Of a stretch of DNA of 64,000 nucleotides, positions 48,927-57,453 are shown piece by piece. The notes below the pieces were generated by a model, which worked only from the letters and a program-made list of their open reading frames with translations, made no database searches and was not told where the DNA came from. Source of the stretch: G963691835 sp963691835 (lineage in GTDB: Bacteria; Pseudomonadota; Alphaproteobacteria; Thalassobaculales; Thalassobaculaceae); the NCBI GenBank assembly GCA_963691835.1, contig OY829383.1, forward strand, positions 5,146,001-5,210,000, written 5' to 3'. How positions within the stretch are numbered: the stretch's first letter is position 1; each line of letters opens with the position of its first letter. The translations under genes were made by a program, and so were the position numbers.

Positions 48927-50375
48927 TTACAGAAGCGCTTTCCAACGTTCGTTGGCGCGGACTTCCATGTCCTTGGCCCCCGCCTCTTCCCAACTTTCGA
49001 CGTTCTCGCTGTTTGATAGCGCGCTATCGAAGAAGGCGTCCTGATAGTGCCGCATGGTATGCCCGCAGCCGAGAAAATGACCCGCGGGCTCGACCTCGCG
49101 ATAGGCGTCCTTCGCCAACGCTTCCTCGTCCGTGGAGAGGCCGTCGAGAAGGCGCGCATAGGCGGCCAGCCGGTCGGCATCCATGACCAGCTTCTCAAAG
49201 CCGGTGCATAAGCCCCCCTCCAGCCAACCGGCCGCGTGCAGGACGAAATGCGCCCCGGCGAGGGCTGTTGAATGCATGCTGTCCGCACTCTCATACGCCG
49301 CCTGGGCATCCGCGGTCTTGGACGCCGTCAGTGCGCCCCCACATCGCAGCGGCAGGCCGAGACGCCGGGCCAATTGACCAACCACGTAGTTCGACAGCAC
49401 CGGCTCCGGCATACCGAAAGTCGGCGCCCCGGATTTGAGGCTCATGGACGACAGGAAGTTGCCCAGCACAAAGGGGGCGCCCGGCCGGATGATCTGAGAG
49501 AACGCGCAGCACATCATCGCTTCGGCCAAGGCCTGCGAGATCGACGCGGCGGTAGACACCGGCCCCATGGCGCCGGACAGGATGAAGGGCGCCACGATGA
49601 TCGCCTGACCCGCACCGCTGTAAACGCGGATTGCCTCGGTAACGACCTTGTCCACGTGTAGCGGCGAGTTCGTGTTCACGTTGGCCATGATCACGCAGCC
49701 TTCCTCCATGGCGGCGTCGCCGTGGAGAATGCGGGCCATCTCAACGGAGTCCTCCGCCCGACTCTTCTCCGTAATAGCGCCGAGATGGGGCTTGTCGCTC
49801 ATAGTCATGTGCAGGAGAAGCATGTCCAGATGCCGTTTGGAGACCGGCTCGTCGCAGGGCTCGCAGATGACGAGGCTGCTGTGGTGAAGGCCCGGCAGCA
49901 TGTAGGTCAGCTTCACCAGCTTCTCGAGGTCCGCCATCGTGCCGTAGCGGCGCCCCTCATCCAGGTCCCGGACGAAGGGGGGGCCGAAAACGGGGGCAAA
50001 GACCTGATTGTCACCGCCGATCCGCACACTGCGCGCCGGATTTCTGGACTGTTGAACAAACTCCGAGGGCGCTTTGGCACAGAGGCTTCGGATCAGTTTT
50101 GAATCGGCCCTGACACGCGTTTCATCGACATGCGCTCCCGCCCGGCGCCAGATATCAAGCGCCTCGGGATCACCTCTGAACTCGACCCCGATTTCTTCGA
50201 TCAACCAATCGGCTTGCTGCTCAAGACGGACAAGTCCCTCTTCATCAAGGACTTCGTAGAACGGCATACGGCGCCGGATATGCGGTGCGGCCAACCTGAC
50301 AGGCCCTGTCGAGACAGCAGTAGCAACATCGCCACCGCGCCGTCCCGTTCGCCGAGATCTTCGCGCTTCCCGCAT
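48927..50375 (-). CDS. MttB-family methyltransferase (non-pyrrolysine), truncated by a stop codon
   Basis: 482 residues of a trimethylamine methyltransferase-family TIM barrel: RMPFYEVLDEEGL, HVDETRVRAD, VFGPPFVRD, CVIMANVNTNSPL, GAPTFGMPEPVLSN and CGHTMRHYQDAFF. No UAG is used, so it is of the glycine-betaine-type subgroup, not the pyrrolysine enzyme. These enzymes move a methyl group from a quaternary amine to a corrinoid protein. The frame stops at TAA 48927-48929, but normal family C-terminal sequence continues in frame for 31 codons. It heads a minus-strand pair with the DMGDH-type gene and is divergent from a LysR gene. Confidence 0.82.
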   Translation of the reverse strand: MREARRSRRTGRRGGDVATAVSTGPVRLAAPHIRRRMPFYEVLDEEGLVRLEQQADWLIEEIGVEFRGDPEALDIWRRAGAHVDETRVRADSKLIRSLCAKAPSEFVQQSRNPARSVRIGGDNQVFAPVFGPPFVRDLDEGRRYGTMADLEKLVKLTYMLPGLHHSSLVICEPCDEPVSKRHLDMLLLHMTMSDKPHLGAITEKSRAEDSVEMARILHGDAAMEEGCVIMANVNTNSPLHVDKVVTEAIRVYSGAGQAIIVAPFILSGAMGPVSTAASISQALAEAMMCCAFSQIIRPGAPFVLGNFLSSMSLKSGAPTFGMPEPVLSNYVVGQLARRLGLPLRCGGALTASKTADAQAAYESADSMHSTALAGAHFVLHAAGWLEGGLCTGFEKLVMDADRLAAYARLLDGLSTDEEALAKDAYREVEPAGHFLGCGHTMRHYQDAFFDSALSNSENVESWEEAGAKDMEVRANERWKALL

Positions 50376-50422
50376 CCTCTCACGCTCACCCGTTTGGCTT
50401 ATACCAACAACAGAGTGACAAT

Positions 50423-50435
50423 GCCGGGACCCGGC
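50423..50435. promoter_or_regulatory. 13-bp inverted repeat in the mttB-lysR gap
   Basis: GCCGGGACCCGGC is a perfect 6+1+6 inverted repeat in the 102-base gap between the divergent MttB-family and LysR genes. It may be an operator for the LysR protein; this rests on position only. Confidence 0.3.
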
Positions 50436-50477
50436 GTGACCTCTAGAAATTATGCTTGCCTGTGATAAGTTGAGTTT

Positions 50478-51422
50478 ATGCGAGATCTACGTCAACTGGT
50501 TCGCTCCCCTCATCATCTGATGGTGTTCGAGGCTGCCGCCCGGCATGGGTCCTTCACCCGCGCGGCTGGTGAGCTGAACGTCACGCAACCCGCCGTCAGT
50601 TTGGCCGTGCGCCAGCTGGAAGAAACTCTTGGCGTTCCCCTCTTCCGCCGACTTCATCGCGCCATCGCTCTGACGGAGGCGGGAGAACGGCTTTACCGGG
50701 ACGTGTCCGATGGTTTCCGGCGCATGGTCGATACCGCGCGCCAGATCCGCCAGCGCAGGGACGGACCGCACGTGACCCTGTCCGTTTCGACCGCGTTCGC
50801 GAACTACTGGATGGTCCCCCGCCTCGCGATCTTTCATCAGGACTGTCCCGGCATCGACCTTCGTCTTCAGACGACCGACAAGGACCTGGACCTGGATCAG
50901 GAAGGGGTAAGCCTCGGTGTCCGCCGAGGACTTGGCGACTGGACGGGATACAACGCCGCCGCCTTTGCGACCGAGGTTCTCCGCCCGATGGCCAGCCCGG
51001 CCTTCCTGACCAATGAGGACATGCCAGAGACCCTGTCGGACCTGGCGGCCTCGAGGCTGATCCATCTCGAGGAGCCCTTTCGACCCCGTCCCACATGGCG
51101 ATCCTGGTTCGAGGCGCACGGTGTTGCCTACACGGACGACCGGGGCGGACTTCGGCTCAACGACTATGCCCTGGTCCTACAAGCCGCCATGGCCGGTGAG
51201 GGCATCGCGCTGGGTTGGCGGCATGTCACCGAGTCCCTGGTCACGCAGAACCTGCTGGTCCCCGTCGGCCCGTGGGCGCTCGAAACAGAGAACGCGTTTC
51301 ATCTGGTCTGGTCTGAGCGAACCCGCCTGAGCGACACAGCGGACGCGGTGCGGCAGTGGATTCTGTCACCCGCAAGGGCTCACGACCTCGTTTCCCGCGG
51401 TCAAAGCTTCCGGAGAACGTAG
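50478..51422 (+). CDS. LysR-family regulator, GcvA-like
   Basis: A 314-residue regulator with an N-terminal winged helix (MVFEAAARHGSFTRAAGELNVTQPAVS, then VRQLEETLGVPLFRRLHR) and a GcvA-type effector domain (VSTAFANYWMVPRLAIFHQDCPGIDLRL, GVRRGLGDWTGY). Divergent from the MttB/DMGDH pair, it is the likely regulator of methylamine or betaine catabolism here. Its last 22 bases overlap the convergent methyltransferase gene. Confidence 0.86.
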   Translation: MRDLRQLVRSPHHLMVFEAAARHGSFTRAAGELNVTQPAVSLAVRQLEETLGVPLFRRLHRAIALTEAGERLYRDVSDGFRRMVDTARQIRQRRDGPHVTLSVSTAFANYWMVPRLAIFHQDCPGIDLRLQTTDKDLDLDQEGVSLGVRRGLGDWTGYNAAAFATEVLRPMASPAFLTNEDMPETLSDLAASRLIHLEEPFRPRPTWRSWFEAHGVAYTDDRGGLRLNDYALVLQAAMAGEGIALGWRHVTESLVTQNLLVPVGPWALETENAFHLVWSERTRLSDTADAVRQWILSPARAHDLVSRGQSFRRT

Positions 51423-52027
51423 ACGGTCGACCCCAGGTCGATCTTCGGGAGATGGGGGCCGTACTCTTCGACCACCTTTTCCACGACCCCGGCCGCCGCA
51501 AGTTCCTGGACCTTGCCGCCGTAGCTCGGGTCCTTCATGCCGTGATCATTGAGTGAGAAGACAAAACAGCCTCCGGTCGGCAGGACACCGATCACCGTTT
51601 CGATCATGGATGCGGGTGCGTGATGGGGGCTGAAGACACCGATCGCGGACATGTTCGTGTACTGACCCGGCTCAGCCGGTAGCGGCCGGTTGAGATCGCC
51701 TTGAATGAGGCTCCGGTAGACCCCTTCCTTCTCCGCGGCCTTCTTCATCATGTCTGCGGCGAAGTCGGTACCGTCGATGGTGGTGAACCCCGCTTCCGCC
51801 AGCGCAACGCCGGAGAGCCCCGTGCCACAGCCGAGATCGAGCATGGGCGCCGCCTTGTCCTGGACCGCTGCGGCCAGCGCCACCGCGCAGCGACCGGGCG
51901 TGGCGTAGCCACTGTCCTTGATCTCGTCTTCGTAGCTGTCCGCCCATTCGTTATAGAGCTCGCGGGTCTCGTCCGCTGTCCGAACCTCGTAGACGTGATC
52001 CAGATAAGTCTCTTTCTCGCCGGACAT
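51401..52027 (-). CDS. SAM-dependent class I methyltransferase
   Basis: A 208-residue protein with the SAM-binding motif I LDLGCGTGLSGVALAEAG and motif II FAADMMKKAAEKEGVY. TRELYNEWADSYEDEIKDSGYATP near the N-terminus is typical of a broad methyltransferase-11/25 group (WBSCR27-like). Substrate unknown. The start at 52027 has GGAGGGGAG upstream; the frame continues to 52069. Confidence 0.82.
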   Translation of the reverse strand: MSGEKETYLDHVYEVRTADETRELYNEWADSYEDEIKDSGYATPGRCAVALAAAVQDKAAPMLDLGCGTGLSGVALAEAGFTTIDGTDFAADMMKKAAEKEGVYRSLIQGDLNRPLPAEPGQYTNMSAIGVFSPHHAPASMIETVIGVLPTGGCFVFSLNDHGMKDPSYGGKVQELAAAGVVEKVVEEYGPHLPKIDLGSTVYVLRKL

Positions 52028-52105
52028 GATCCGCTCCCCTCCGCACGCGTGAAGGTCTGATCCCATCACCCGCCCGCGAAACGGTCAATGTCTAGATCTG
52101 TCGGA

Positions 52106-53185
52106 TTACTCGGCTGCAACCGACCCGGCTTCAGAGGGCCCGGTGTCAAGGGCAGCGAGGTCGGCGGCAGGGATCAGGATGGCGAACGTGCATCCCCGCC
52201 CGGATGCATCCAGAAGCGTCAGCTCGCCACCAAGATGGTTCATGATCTGCCGGCAGATCGGCAGGCCCAGACCGCTGCCGCCCCGCTTCTTGGTGCCCTC
52301 GCTCCACCCCCGGGCAAACTTTGAGAAGACCGTTTCCCGCTCGGCTTCAGAAATGCCCGGTCCATTGTCGCACACCCGTATCTCGACGAAGCCCGGGCGC
52401 ACGTCCGGCATATACTCAACCCAGGCCGTGGCATCGGCCGAGCCGTTGAACTTGATGGCGTTGGACAGAAGGTTGACGAAGACCTGTGCCAAGCGGTCCT
52501 CATCGGCGAGAACCGGCAATCGCTCCTGGCCGAGCGCGTCCACGATCTCAACTGACTCTGCCATGGCGAGGCCCTGCATGGTCTCGATAGACCGGCGCGC
52601 GACCGCTGCCGCATCAAGCACCCGCAGATCCAGATCCGCCGACCCCTGTTCCAGTCGCCCCAACTCAAGAATCTCATCCAGCAGCTTCGTCAGACGCTTG
52701 CTCTCGCCGTGGATGATGTTGAGAAAGCGCCGTTCGTCCTCTCCCTTGAGACCCTCAGGACTGACAAGGATTTCCGCGAAAGACCGGATCGCCGTCATCG
52801 GCGTCCGGAGTTCATGGCTGACCTGGCTCAGGAAATCGTCCTTCATGCGGTCGAGCCGGGTGAGCTGATCGTTCGCCAAACGGAGCGCTTCGGCCGTCTG
52901 TTCCAGCTCTTGGCTCTTGCGCTCCAGTTCCTGGCTGTAGCGGACAACTTCCTGCTTCTCGTCCAAAAGTGCGATGACGGAGTCCAGTGAAACTGTCTCG
53001 CCTTCAACCACGCCCGAGACCAGCGACCGGGCGGATGCCGCGCCGACGTGGCTCGCCAATTGACGTTCCACGTGGCCGATAAGGTTGACGTCGTTCTCCG
53101 GAATTCTGCCCTGGCGCCCGTAGGCTCTGGCGTAGTCCCGGAAGATCCGCTCGGCCCGGTCGGATCCAATGACCCGCTTGGTCAA
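52106..53185 (-). CDS. STAC-domain sensor histidine kinase, split from its SSS partner
   Basis: A 359-residue cytoplasmic kinase if it starts at TTG 53185, which overlaps the transporter stop as TTGA. Order: STAC-like domain (KRVIGSDRAERIFRDYAR to SARSLVSGVV, ~3-60), coiled coil (~75-125), HisKA with phospho-acceptor in SQVSHELRTPMTAIRSF, and HATPase_c with NLLSNAIKF, DNGPGIS and GSGLGLPI. In CbrA-type sensors SSS, STAC and kinase are one protein; here the frame changes by -1 exactly at the SSS-STAC junction. Either two coupled proteins are made, or a fusion arises by frameshifting. The open frame upstream to 53380 is only overlap. Confidence 0.8.
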   Translation of the reverse strand: MTKRVIGSDRAERIFRDYARAYGRQGRIPENDVNLIGHVERQLASHVGAASARSLVSGVVEGETVSLDSVIALLDEKQEVVRYSQELERKSQELEQTAEALRLANDQLTRLDRMKDDFLSQVSHELRTPMTAIRSFAEILVSPEGLKGEDERRFLNIIHGESKRLTKLLDEILELGRLEQGSADLDLRVLDAAAVARRSIETMQGLAMAESVEIVDALGQERLPVLADEDRLAQVFVNLLSNAIKFNGSADATAWVEYMPDVRPGFVEIRVCDNGPGISEAERETVFSKFARGWSEGTKKRGGSGLGLPICRQIMNHLGGELTLLDASGRGCTFAILIPAADLAALDTGPSEAGSVAAE

Positions 53186-54879
53186 CTGAACAGATCGTCC
53201 GTGGCCGCCCAGCGCTGGAATGCCGACTCCATCCCGGGACCCCTCTCCCTGTACGGATCCGTGAACAGGGCACTTTGGAGCTGTTCCAGGGGAGACTGGC
53301 GTGTTGACAGGGATATGCCGACGTAGAGTGCGACGTTGACGGTGAAGCTCCAGAAGAGCCCGTGCACCAACGGGTCCCAATCGGCGAGACCGAAAAGAGC
53401 ATCCGGCTTCAGGATCTCAATGCCGAAGGGGCCGTAGGCGACCACATCCATGAATGCCCAACCGGCCCCCGCGAGACTGGGCACCATCAGGGTGTAGGCC
53501 CAGACAAGAAATCCCGCGAACAGCCCGGTAGCCGCCCCCGTCCTGGTACCCCCGGACCAATAGATGCCGCCGATCAGCGCGGGCAGGAACTGCGCGACGC
53601 CGACGAAGGAGATGAGACCGATGGACGCCAGCGGGCTCGCCGCGGCCGTGACGCGGTAATAGATGAAGCCCAGTGTCAGGATCGCAATGATGCTGATGCG
53701 TCGAACGAGAAGCAGCGTGCGGGAAAGGTCCCCGCCGGCCGCCGCACCGAAAAGCGGAAAACGGATCAGGACCGGAGTCACGATGTGGTTCGAGATCATG
53801 ATCGACAACGCGATGCTGGCGACAATCACCATCGACGTTGCCGCTGAGAGTCCGCCGATGAAGGCCAGCAGCGCCAGTTCCTCCTGACCGGAGGACAACG
53901 GGACGCTCAAGACGAAGAGATCCGGGTTCGCGGTCTCCGGCATATGAGTGAGCCCGCTCATCGCGATCGGCAGTACGAAGAGACTCACAAGCGCCAAATA
54001 CGCCGGGAACAGCCACGACGCGGTTGCCAAATGCCGCTCATCCACGTTCTCAACAACCGCGACCTGGAATTGACGCGGCAGACAGATCATGGCGGCCGCC
54101 GAAAGAAAGGTCAGTGCGATCCAACGCGCCTCGAACCCATCTCCAAAGGTGTAGAGGCGCTGAACGCCCTCGCTCCAGGCGGTTCGGACATAGAGATCGA
54201 AGACTCCATCGTGCAGCACGAAAACCGCAAAAAACGCGATGGCAGCGAGGCTGAGAAGCTTGACGATCGACTCGAAGGCGATCGCGACGACGACACCTGG
54301 GTGCTTCTCGTCGGCGCTCAGGTTCCGTGTTCCGAAGAGAATGACGAACGTCGCCATGCACACAGCCACCCAGAACCCGGTATCCTCGAAGAGGCTCAGG
54401 TTCTGCAACGGGACTGGCTGCCAGTTCTCTTCCACGGCGAACGCGTCGAAACTCGCGGCGACCGCTTTGAGCTGAAGGGCGATATAAGGGGTCACGCCGA
54501 TAACGGCGATAACGGTGACCATCGCCGAGAGGAGTGTGCTCTTGCCATACCGCGCGGAGATGAAGTCCGCGATCGACGTGATCCGCTGGGCGTTGCTGAT
54601 GACCACCAGCTTGCGGAGCACGTACCACCACCCCATCAGCACAAGCGTCGGCCCGATATAGATCGTCAGGAACTCCAGCCCGTTCCGGGCGGCCGATCCG
54701 ACCGCGCCGTAGAACGTCCAACTCGTGCAATAGACCGCGAGTGACAGGGTGTAGACGACCGGAGAGCCGAGGAAGCCAAGCGACCCTTTCTCAGCGCGCC
54801 TGTCGCTGAGGAACGCCAGAAGAAAGAGAACGCCGAGATACAAAGCAGCGACGGTGAATATGACGCCCGAGCTGAGCAC
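53182..54879 (-). CDS. SSS-family transporter-like sensor domain
   Basis: A 565-residue membrane protein with about 12-13 transmembrane segments of the sodium/solute symporter family (YCTSWTFYGAVGSAARNGLEF, RITSIADFISARYGKS, AFIGGLSAATSMVIVASIALS). This is the CbrA/actP-like group usually fused to a histidine kinase. The C-terminal cytoplasmic stretch FQRWAATDDLFS ends at TGA 53182, and the kinase frame takes over at once. GTG start at 54879, with GGAGTAGAGGGG upstream, six bases after the small membrane protein gene. Confidence 0.85.
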   Translation of the reverse strand: MLSSGVIFTVAALYLGVLFLLAFLSDRRAEKGSLGFLGSPVVYTLSLAVYCTSWTFYGAVGSAARNGLEFLTIYIGPTLVLMGWWYVLRKLVVISNAQRITSIADFISARYGKSTLLSAMVTVIAVIGVTPYIALQLKAVAASFDAFAVEENWQPVPLQNLSLFEDTGFWVAVCMATFVILFGTRNLSADEKHPGVVVAIAFESIVKLLSLAAIAFFAVFVLHDGVFDLYVRTAWSEGVQRLYTFGDGFEARWIALTFLSAAAMICLPRQFQVAVVENVDERHLATASWLFPAYLALVSLFVLPIAMSGLTHMPETANPDLFVLSVPLSSGQEELALLAFIGGLSAATSMVIVASIALSIMISNHIVTPVLIRFPLFGAAAGGDLSRTLLLVRRISIIAILTLGFIYYRVTAAASPLASIGLISFVGVAQFLPALIGGIYWSGGTRTGAATGLFAGFLVWAYTLMVPSLAGAGWAFMDVVAYGPFGIEILKPDALFGLADWDPLVHGLFWSFTVNVALYVGISLSTRQSPLEQLQSALFTDPYRERGPGMESAFQRWAATDDLFS

Positions 54880-54885
54880 GCCCCT

Positions 54886-55179
54886 CTACTCCCGGCCGAA
54901 ACCGCGACCAGCTCCGGCGCCGGAAGAGCGGCTGTCGTCCCCGGTGTCATCACCGTTCGACAAGTCGGAAAGGCTGGCGAGACGGGAGAGCCGGCTGGAC
55001 AAGACTGCAGTGATCACAATGCCCAGGAGCCAAATCGCGAAAAGCGAAATGTGCAGGAACGGGATTCCGCCGATCGCCCACTCTTGATCGAAGACCTGCA
55101 CGTACGGCGGCAGGAACAAGACCACTCCGCCAATCGGAACCACCAAGGCCAGATCCCGAAGTCGGCTGCCCCGCTTCAT
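54886..55179 (-). CDS. Small two-helix membrane protein of the SSS-kinase locus
   Basis: A 97-residue protein with two hydrophobic segments (LALVVPIGGVVLFLPPYV and ISLFAIWLLGIVITAVLS) and a polar, Gly/Ser/Asp-rich C-terminal tail. It overlaps the receiver gene by ATGA and lies six bases before the SSS gene, so it is probably an accessory subunit of that transporter-sensor, as small membrane proteins are for other SSS members. Function otherwise unknown. Confidence 0.75.
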   Translation of the reverse strand: MKRGSRLRDLALVVPIGGVVLFLPPYVQVFDQEWAIGGIPFLHISLFAIWLLGIVITAVLSSRLSRLASLSDLSNGDDTGDDSRSSGAGAGRGFGRE

Positions 55180-55574
55180 TTGCCCAACGCCTGGTCAACG
55201 GCGGGCCGCCCCACCAACAGGGCGGCGACCCGTTCAACGAGATCGGTGTTTGAGAACGGCTTGGTCACAAAGTCGTCGGCGCCAAGATCAAACATGCGGC
55301 GGCGATCCGTATCCTGGCCTTTCGCCGTCAGCACCAGAACCGGAAGCCCTTCGGTTTCAGGTGTGTGCCGGATCTGCCGTAAGACGTCGAAGCCATTCAT
55401 CTCCGGGATCATCACATCGAGTATGAGCACATTGGGTTTGGTCCGCCGGACCGCTTCAAGCACCGCCGGACCATCGGTCACGGACGCGACTTCGTACCCT
55501 TCCCGCCGGAGCAGAAAGGTGAGTGATTCGACGATGTACGGCTCGTCCTCCGCGATGAGGATCGTCCCCGTCAT
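55176..55574 (-). CDS. Single-domain response regulator (receiver)
   Basis: A 132-residue CheY-like receiver: acidic pair in AEDEPYIVES, phospho-acceptor Asp in NVLILDVMIPEMNG, Thr/Lys in VLVLTAKGQD and FVTKPFSN. No output domain. It is the first gene of the four-gene minus-strand sensor locus and is the likely phosphorylation partner of the STAC-kinase. Confidence 0.9.
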   Translation of the reverse strand: MTGTILIAEDEPYIVESLTFLLRREGYEVASVTDGPAVLEAVRRTKPNVLILDVMIPEMNGFDVLRQIRHTPETEGLPVLVLTAKGQDTDRRRMFDLGADDFVTKPFSNTDLVERVAALLVGRPAVDQALGK

Positions 55575-55684
55575 CCGTTTCCTCCCCGAACCCGAGGGTC
55601 GTTTGACGCTTCTATCGGCGCCGAATTCACCTTTGCGGCTTCGACTAGACTACTCCAATGCGGCGACAGCTAGAAGCGGCTGTG

Positions 55685-57259
55685 TCACCCAAGGATGAAC
55701 GGCGAGGCCCGCTGTCCGCACGCGGCGCGCGGGCAGGACGAACAGCTGAAACCCGCCGGTGTCTCAACAGAAGCCGATCCGCTTCCAAAGCCATCGCCGT
55801 AAACGACCCTGTCGGCGTAAACCGCATCACATCCAAGCATGACACTGAACACCGTGCGCGGTGCACCGTAGGCATCCGTTCGTTTGGCAAGCCTGCGCGC
55901 GACGAACAGATATCGCTCCCCCTGCGGCATGACGGCCATTTGCGCCAAGGTCTGATCGGGCGACGAGAATGCCGCGTAAATCACCCACAAGGGGCAGGCA
56001 CCACCGAGTCTGGGCATTCTAAGGCCCGGCGTGCCGAAAGGCTTGGACACGTTGCCGGCCGGATCCGCCCTCAGGAAAGCGAACGGAACACCTTCCGATC
56101 CTTCCCGACGAAGCGTGACGAGCCGGTGCGCCGTTTGCTCGAAGCTCATCCCGAACTCGAAGCTCAAACGGTCGATGTCGTAACGGTAACGCTCCGCTGC
56201 CTCCAAGAAACGGTTGTAGGGTCCAAGAAGCGCTCCTGCCGCATAGTTGGCCAACGCCCGGCGAACCATGTCCCGGGCCTCCTCGCTTGAGAGGCGGGCA
56301 CCAACGATCTGCTCTTCGATGATGTCCCGGCACTCGAGCGCCATAAGCCGCCTGGCCATTCGGAACCGCCGTGTCGCCGCCGGCCATGCGCGGTCCAGAA
56401 AGAGATTGGACTCAGCCGCGTCCGGCGAGCCGGCACCCTCCCGCGCCGTTCGGTCGCCCTGGCCGGGTGCAATCTGCTCCCGCACAATCTCGACCCCCCA
56501 CCCCTCAACCAGCGCGTCGCGAAGCCCGCGATCGTCGTCCTCCGAGAATCGCTCTATCCGTTGGCCCACCCGGTCCGCCGCCGCCTCTAGAACCGGAAAG
56601 TGGTTGCCACGATAGATGATGAAATCGTCGACCTCGTTCCGGGGCGTGGCCGGACTTGGTGCATCCGGACCGCCTTCCAGTAGGGCGATCATGGTCCGCG
56701 CGTGGGTGCCAAGGAGCTCACTCTGATTGGCGATGATCTCAAGAAAGCGGTCGGCCTCGTCGGGCCCGACGCCCCGCCCGTCCCGCATGATTGCAGCGAA
56801 AGACTTGATGGCGGTGATCTCAGACAGCACTGCGTGGGTCATCTCCACCAATTTCGGGTCCTGGCTGAGACGGTCGGACAGGGCGACGGCGGTCTCCGTG
56901 GCATCCTGATATCGCCGGTGGAGGGCGCGGAACGCGTCAGCCCATCGGGGATCCCGCGCAACAAGTCGCACGGCCCCTTGCTCATCCAGGTCAGTGAGGC
57001 CCAACGCTGCGGAGACTTCCATGAGGTCCTGAATGAGCCCGGCGTCCCGTTCGCCGGTCAGCGACGTGATGTCGATGCCGAGCCGGTGGGCGATCCGTTT
57101 CTGCAATGCACCGCCAATGGGCCGTTTGTCGTTCTCGATCAGGTTGAGGTACGACCCCGAAATGCCGACGGATTTGGCCAGACCGGACTGTGTCAAACCG
57201 AGCTCCTGACGACGGCTGCGGACCCGCTGTCCGATCGGCAAACGTGGTGCGACAGCCAC
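55685..57259 (-). CDS. XRE-family regulator with short-chain acyl-type (ScfR/RamB-like) C-terminus and a DHp-like segment
   Basis: A 524-residue regulator. Residues ~9-65 are a Cro/CI helix-turn-helix (LGLTQSGLAKSVGISGSYLNLIENDKR). The C-terminal half has the IrrE-N-like segment (YRYDIDRLSFEFGMSFEQTAHRLVTL) and the cysteine-rich end CSSCPRAACGQRASPF typical of acyl-CoA or propionate/acetate regulators. Between them, ~135-195, lies a segment resembling a kinase dimerisation domain (THAVLSEITAIKSFAAIM ... ADRFLEIIANQSELL). GTG start with GGAGGG upstream. It is divergent from the Liv-type importer and has its own promoter and palindrome (57276-57323). Confidence 0.8.
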   Translation of the reverse strand: MAVAPRLPIGQRVRSRRQELGLTQSGLAKSVGISGSYLNLIENDKRPIGGALQKRIAHRLGIDITSLTGERDAGLIQDLMEVSAALGLTDLDEQGAVRLVARDPRWADAFRALHRRYQDATETAVALSDRLSQDPKLVEMTHAVLSEITAIKSFAAIMRDGRGVGPDEADRFLEIIANQSELLGTHARTMIALLEGGPDAPSPATPRNEVDDFIIYRGNHFPVLEAAADRVGQRIERFSEDDDRGLRDALVEGWGVEIVREQIAPGQGDRTAREGAGSPDAAESNLFLDRAWPAATRRFRMARRLMALECRDIIEEQIVGARLSSEEARDMVRRALANYAAGALLGPYNRFLEAAERYRYDIDRLSFEFGMSFEQTAHRLVTLRREGSEGVPFAFLRADPAGNVSKPFGTPGLRMPRLGGACPLWVIYAAFSSPDQTLAQMAVMPQGERYLFVARRLAKRTDAYGAPRTVFSVMLGCDAVYADRVVYGDGFGSGSASVETPAGFSCSSCPRAACGQRASPFILG

Positions 57260-57275
57260 CTTGACCCTCCGGTTC

Positions 57276-57291
57276 TGTAAATAAATTTACA
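57276..57291. promoter_or_regulatory. Inverted repeat, candidate operator for the XRE regulator
   Basis: TGTAAAT-AA-ATTTACA: seven-base arms with a two-base spacer, lying between the -10 box of the regulator promoter and its start codon. The position suits autorepression. Confidence 0.5.
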
Positions 57292-57293
57292 TT

Positions 57294-57323
57294 ATTCTAT
57301 CCCAGAATTTGCCTGATTGACAA
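57294..57323 (-). promoter_or_regulatory. Candidate sigma-70 promoter of the XRE regulator
   Basis: On the minus strand TTGTCA (57318-57323) and TAGAAT (57294-57299) are separated by 18 bases, upstream of the GTG at 57259. Confidence 0.5.
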
Positions 57324-57453
57324 AATATTGACAGACGCCCGATCCGCTGTTGCCTCAATCGAAGTCGGGGAATTACGGTGCCGGTCGCGGGAGTCGCAGG
57401 GCGAACGCCGCTTTGGAATCCGCGCCTAAACGAATGTCTTGGGAGGATTAATA

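Noticed and set aside
48927..50375. A pyrrolysine-containing trimethylamine methyltransferase
   Set aside because: The frame has no internal UAG, and the interrupting codon is UAA near the C-terminus, not the mid-protein amber used for pyrrolysine.
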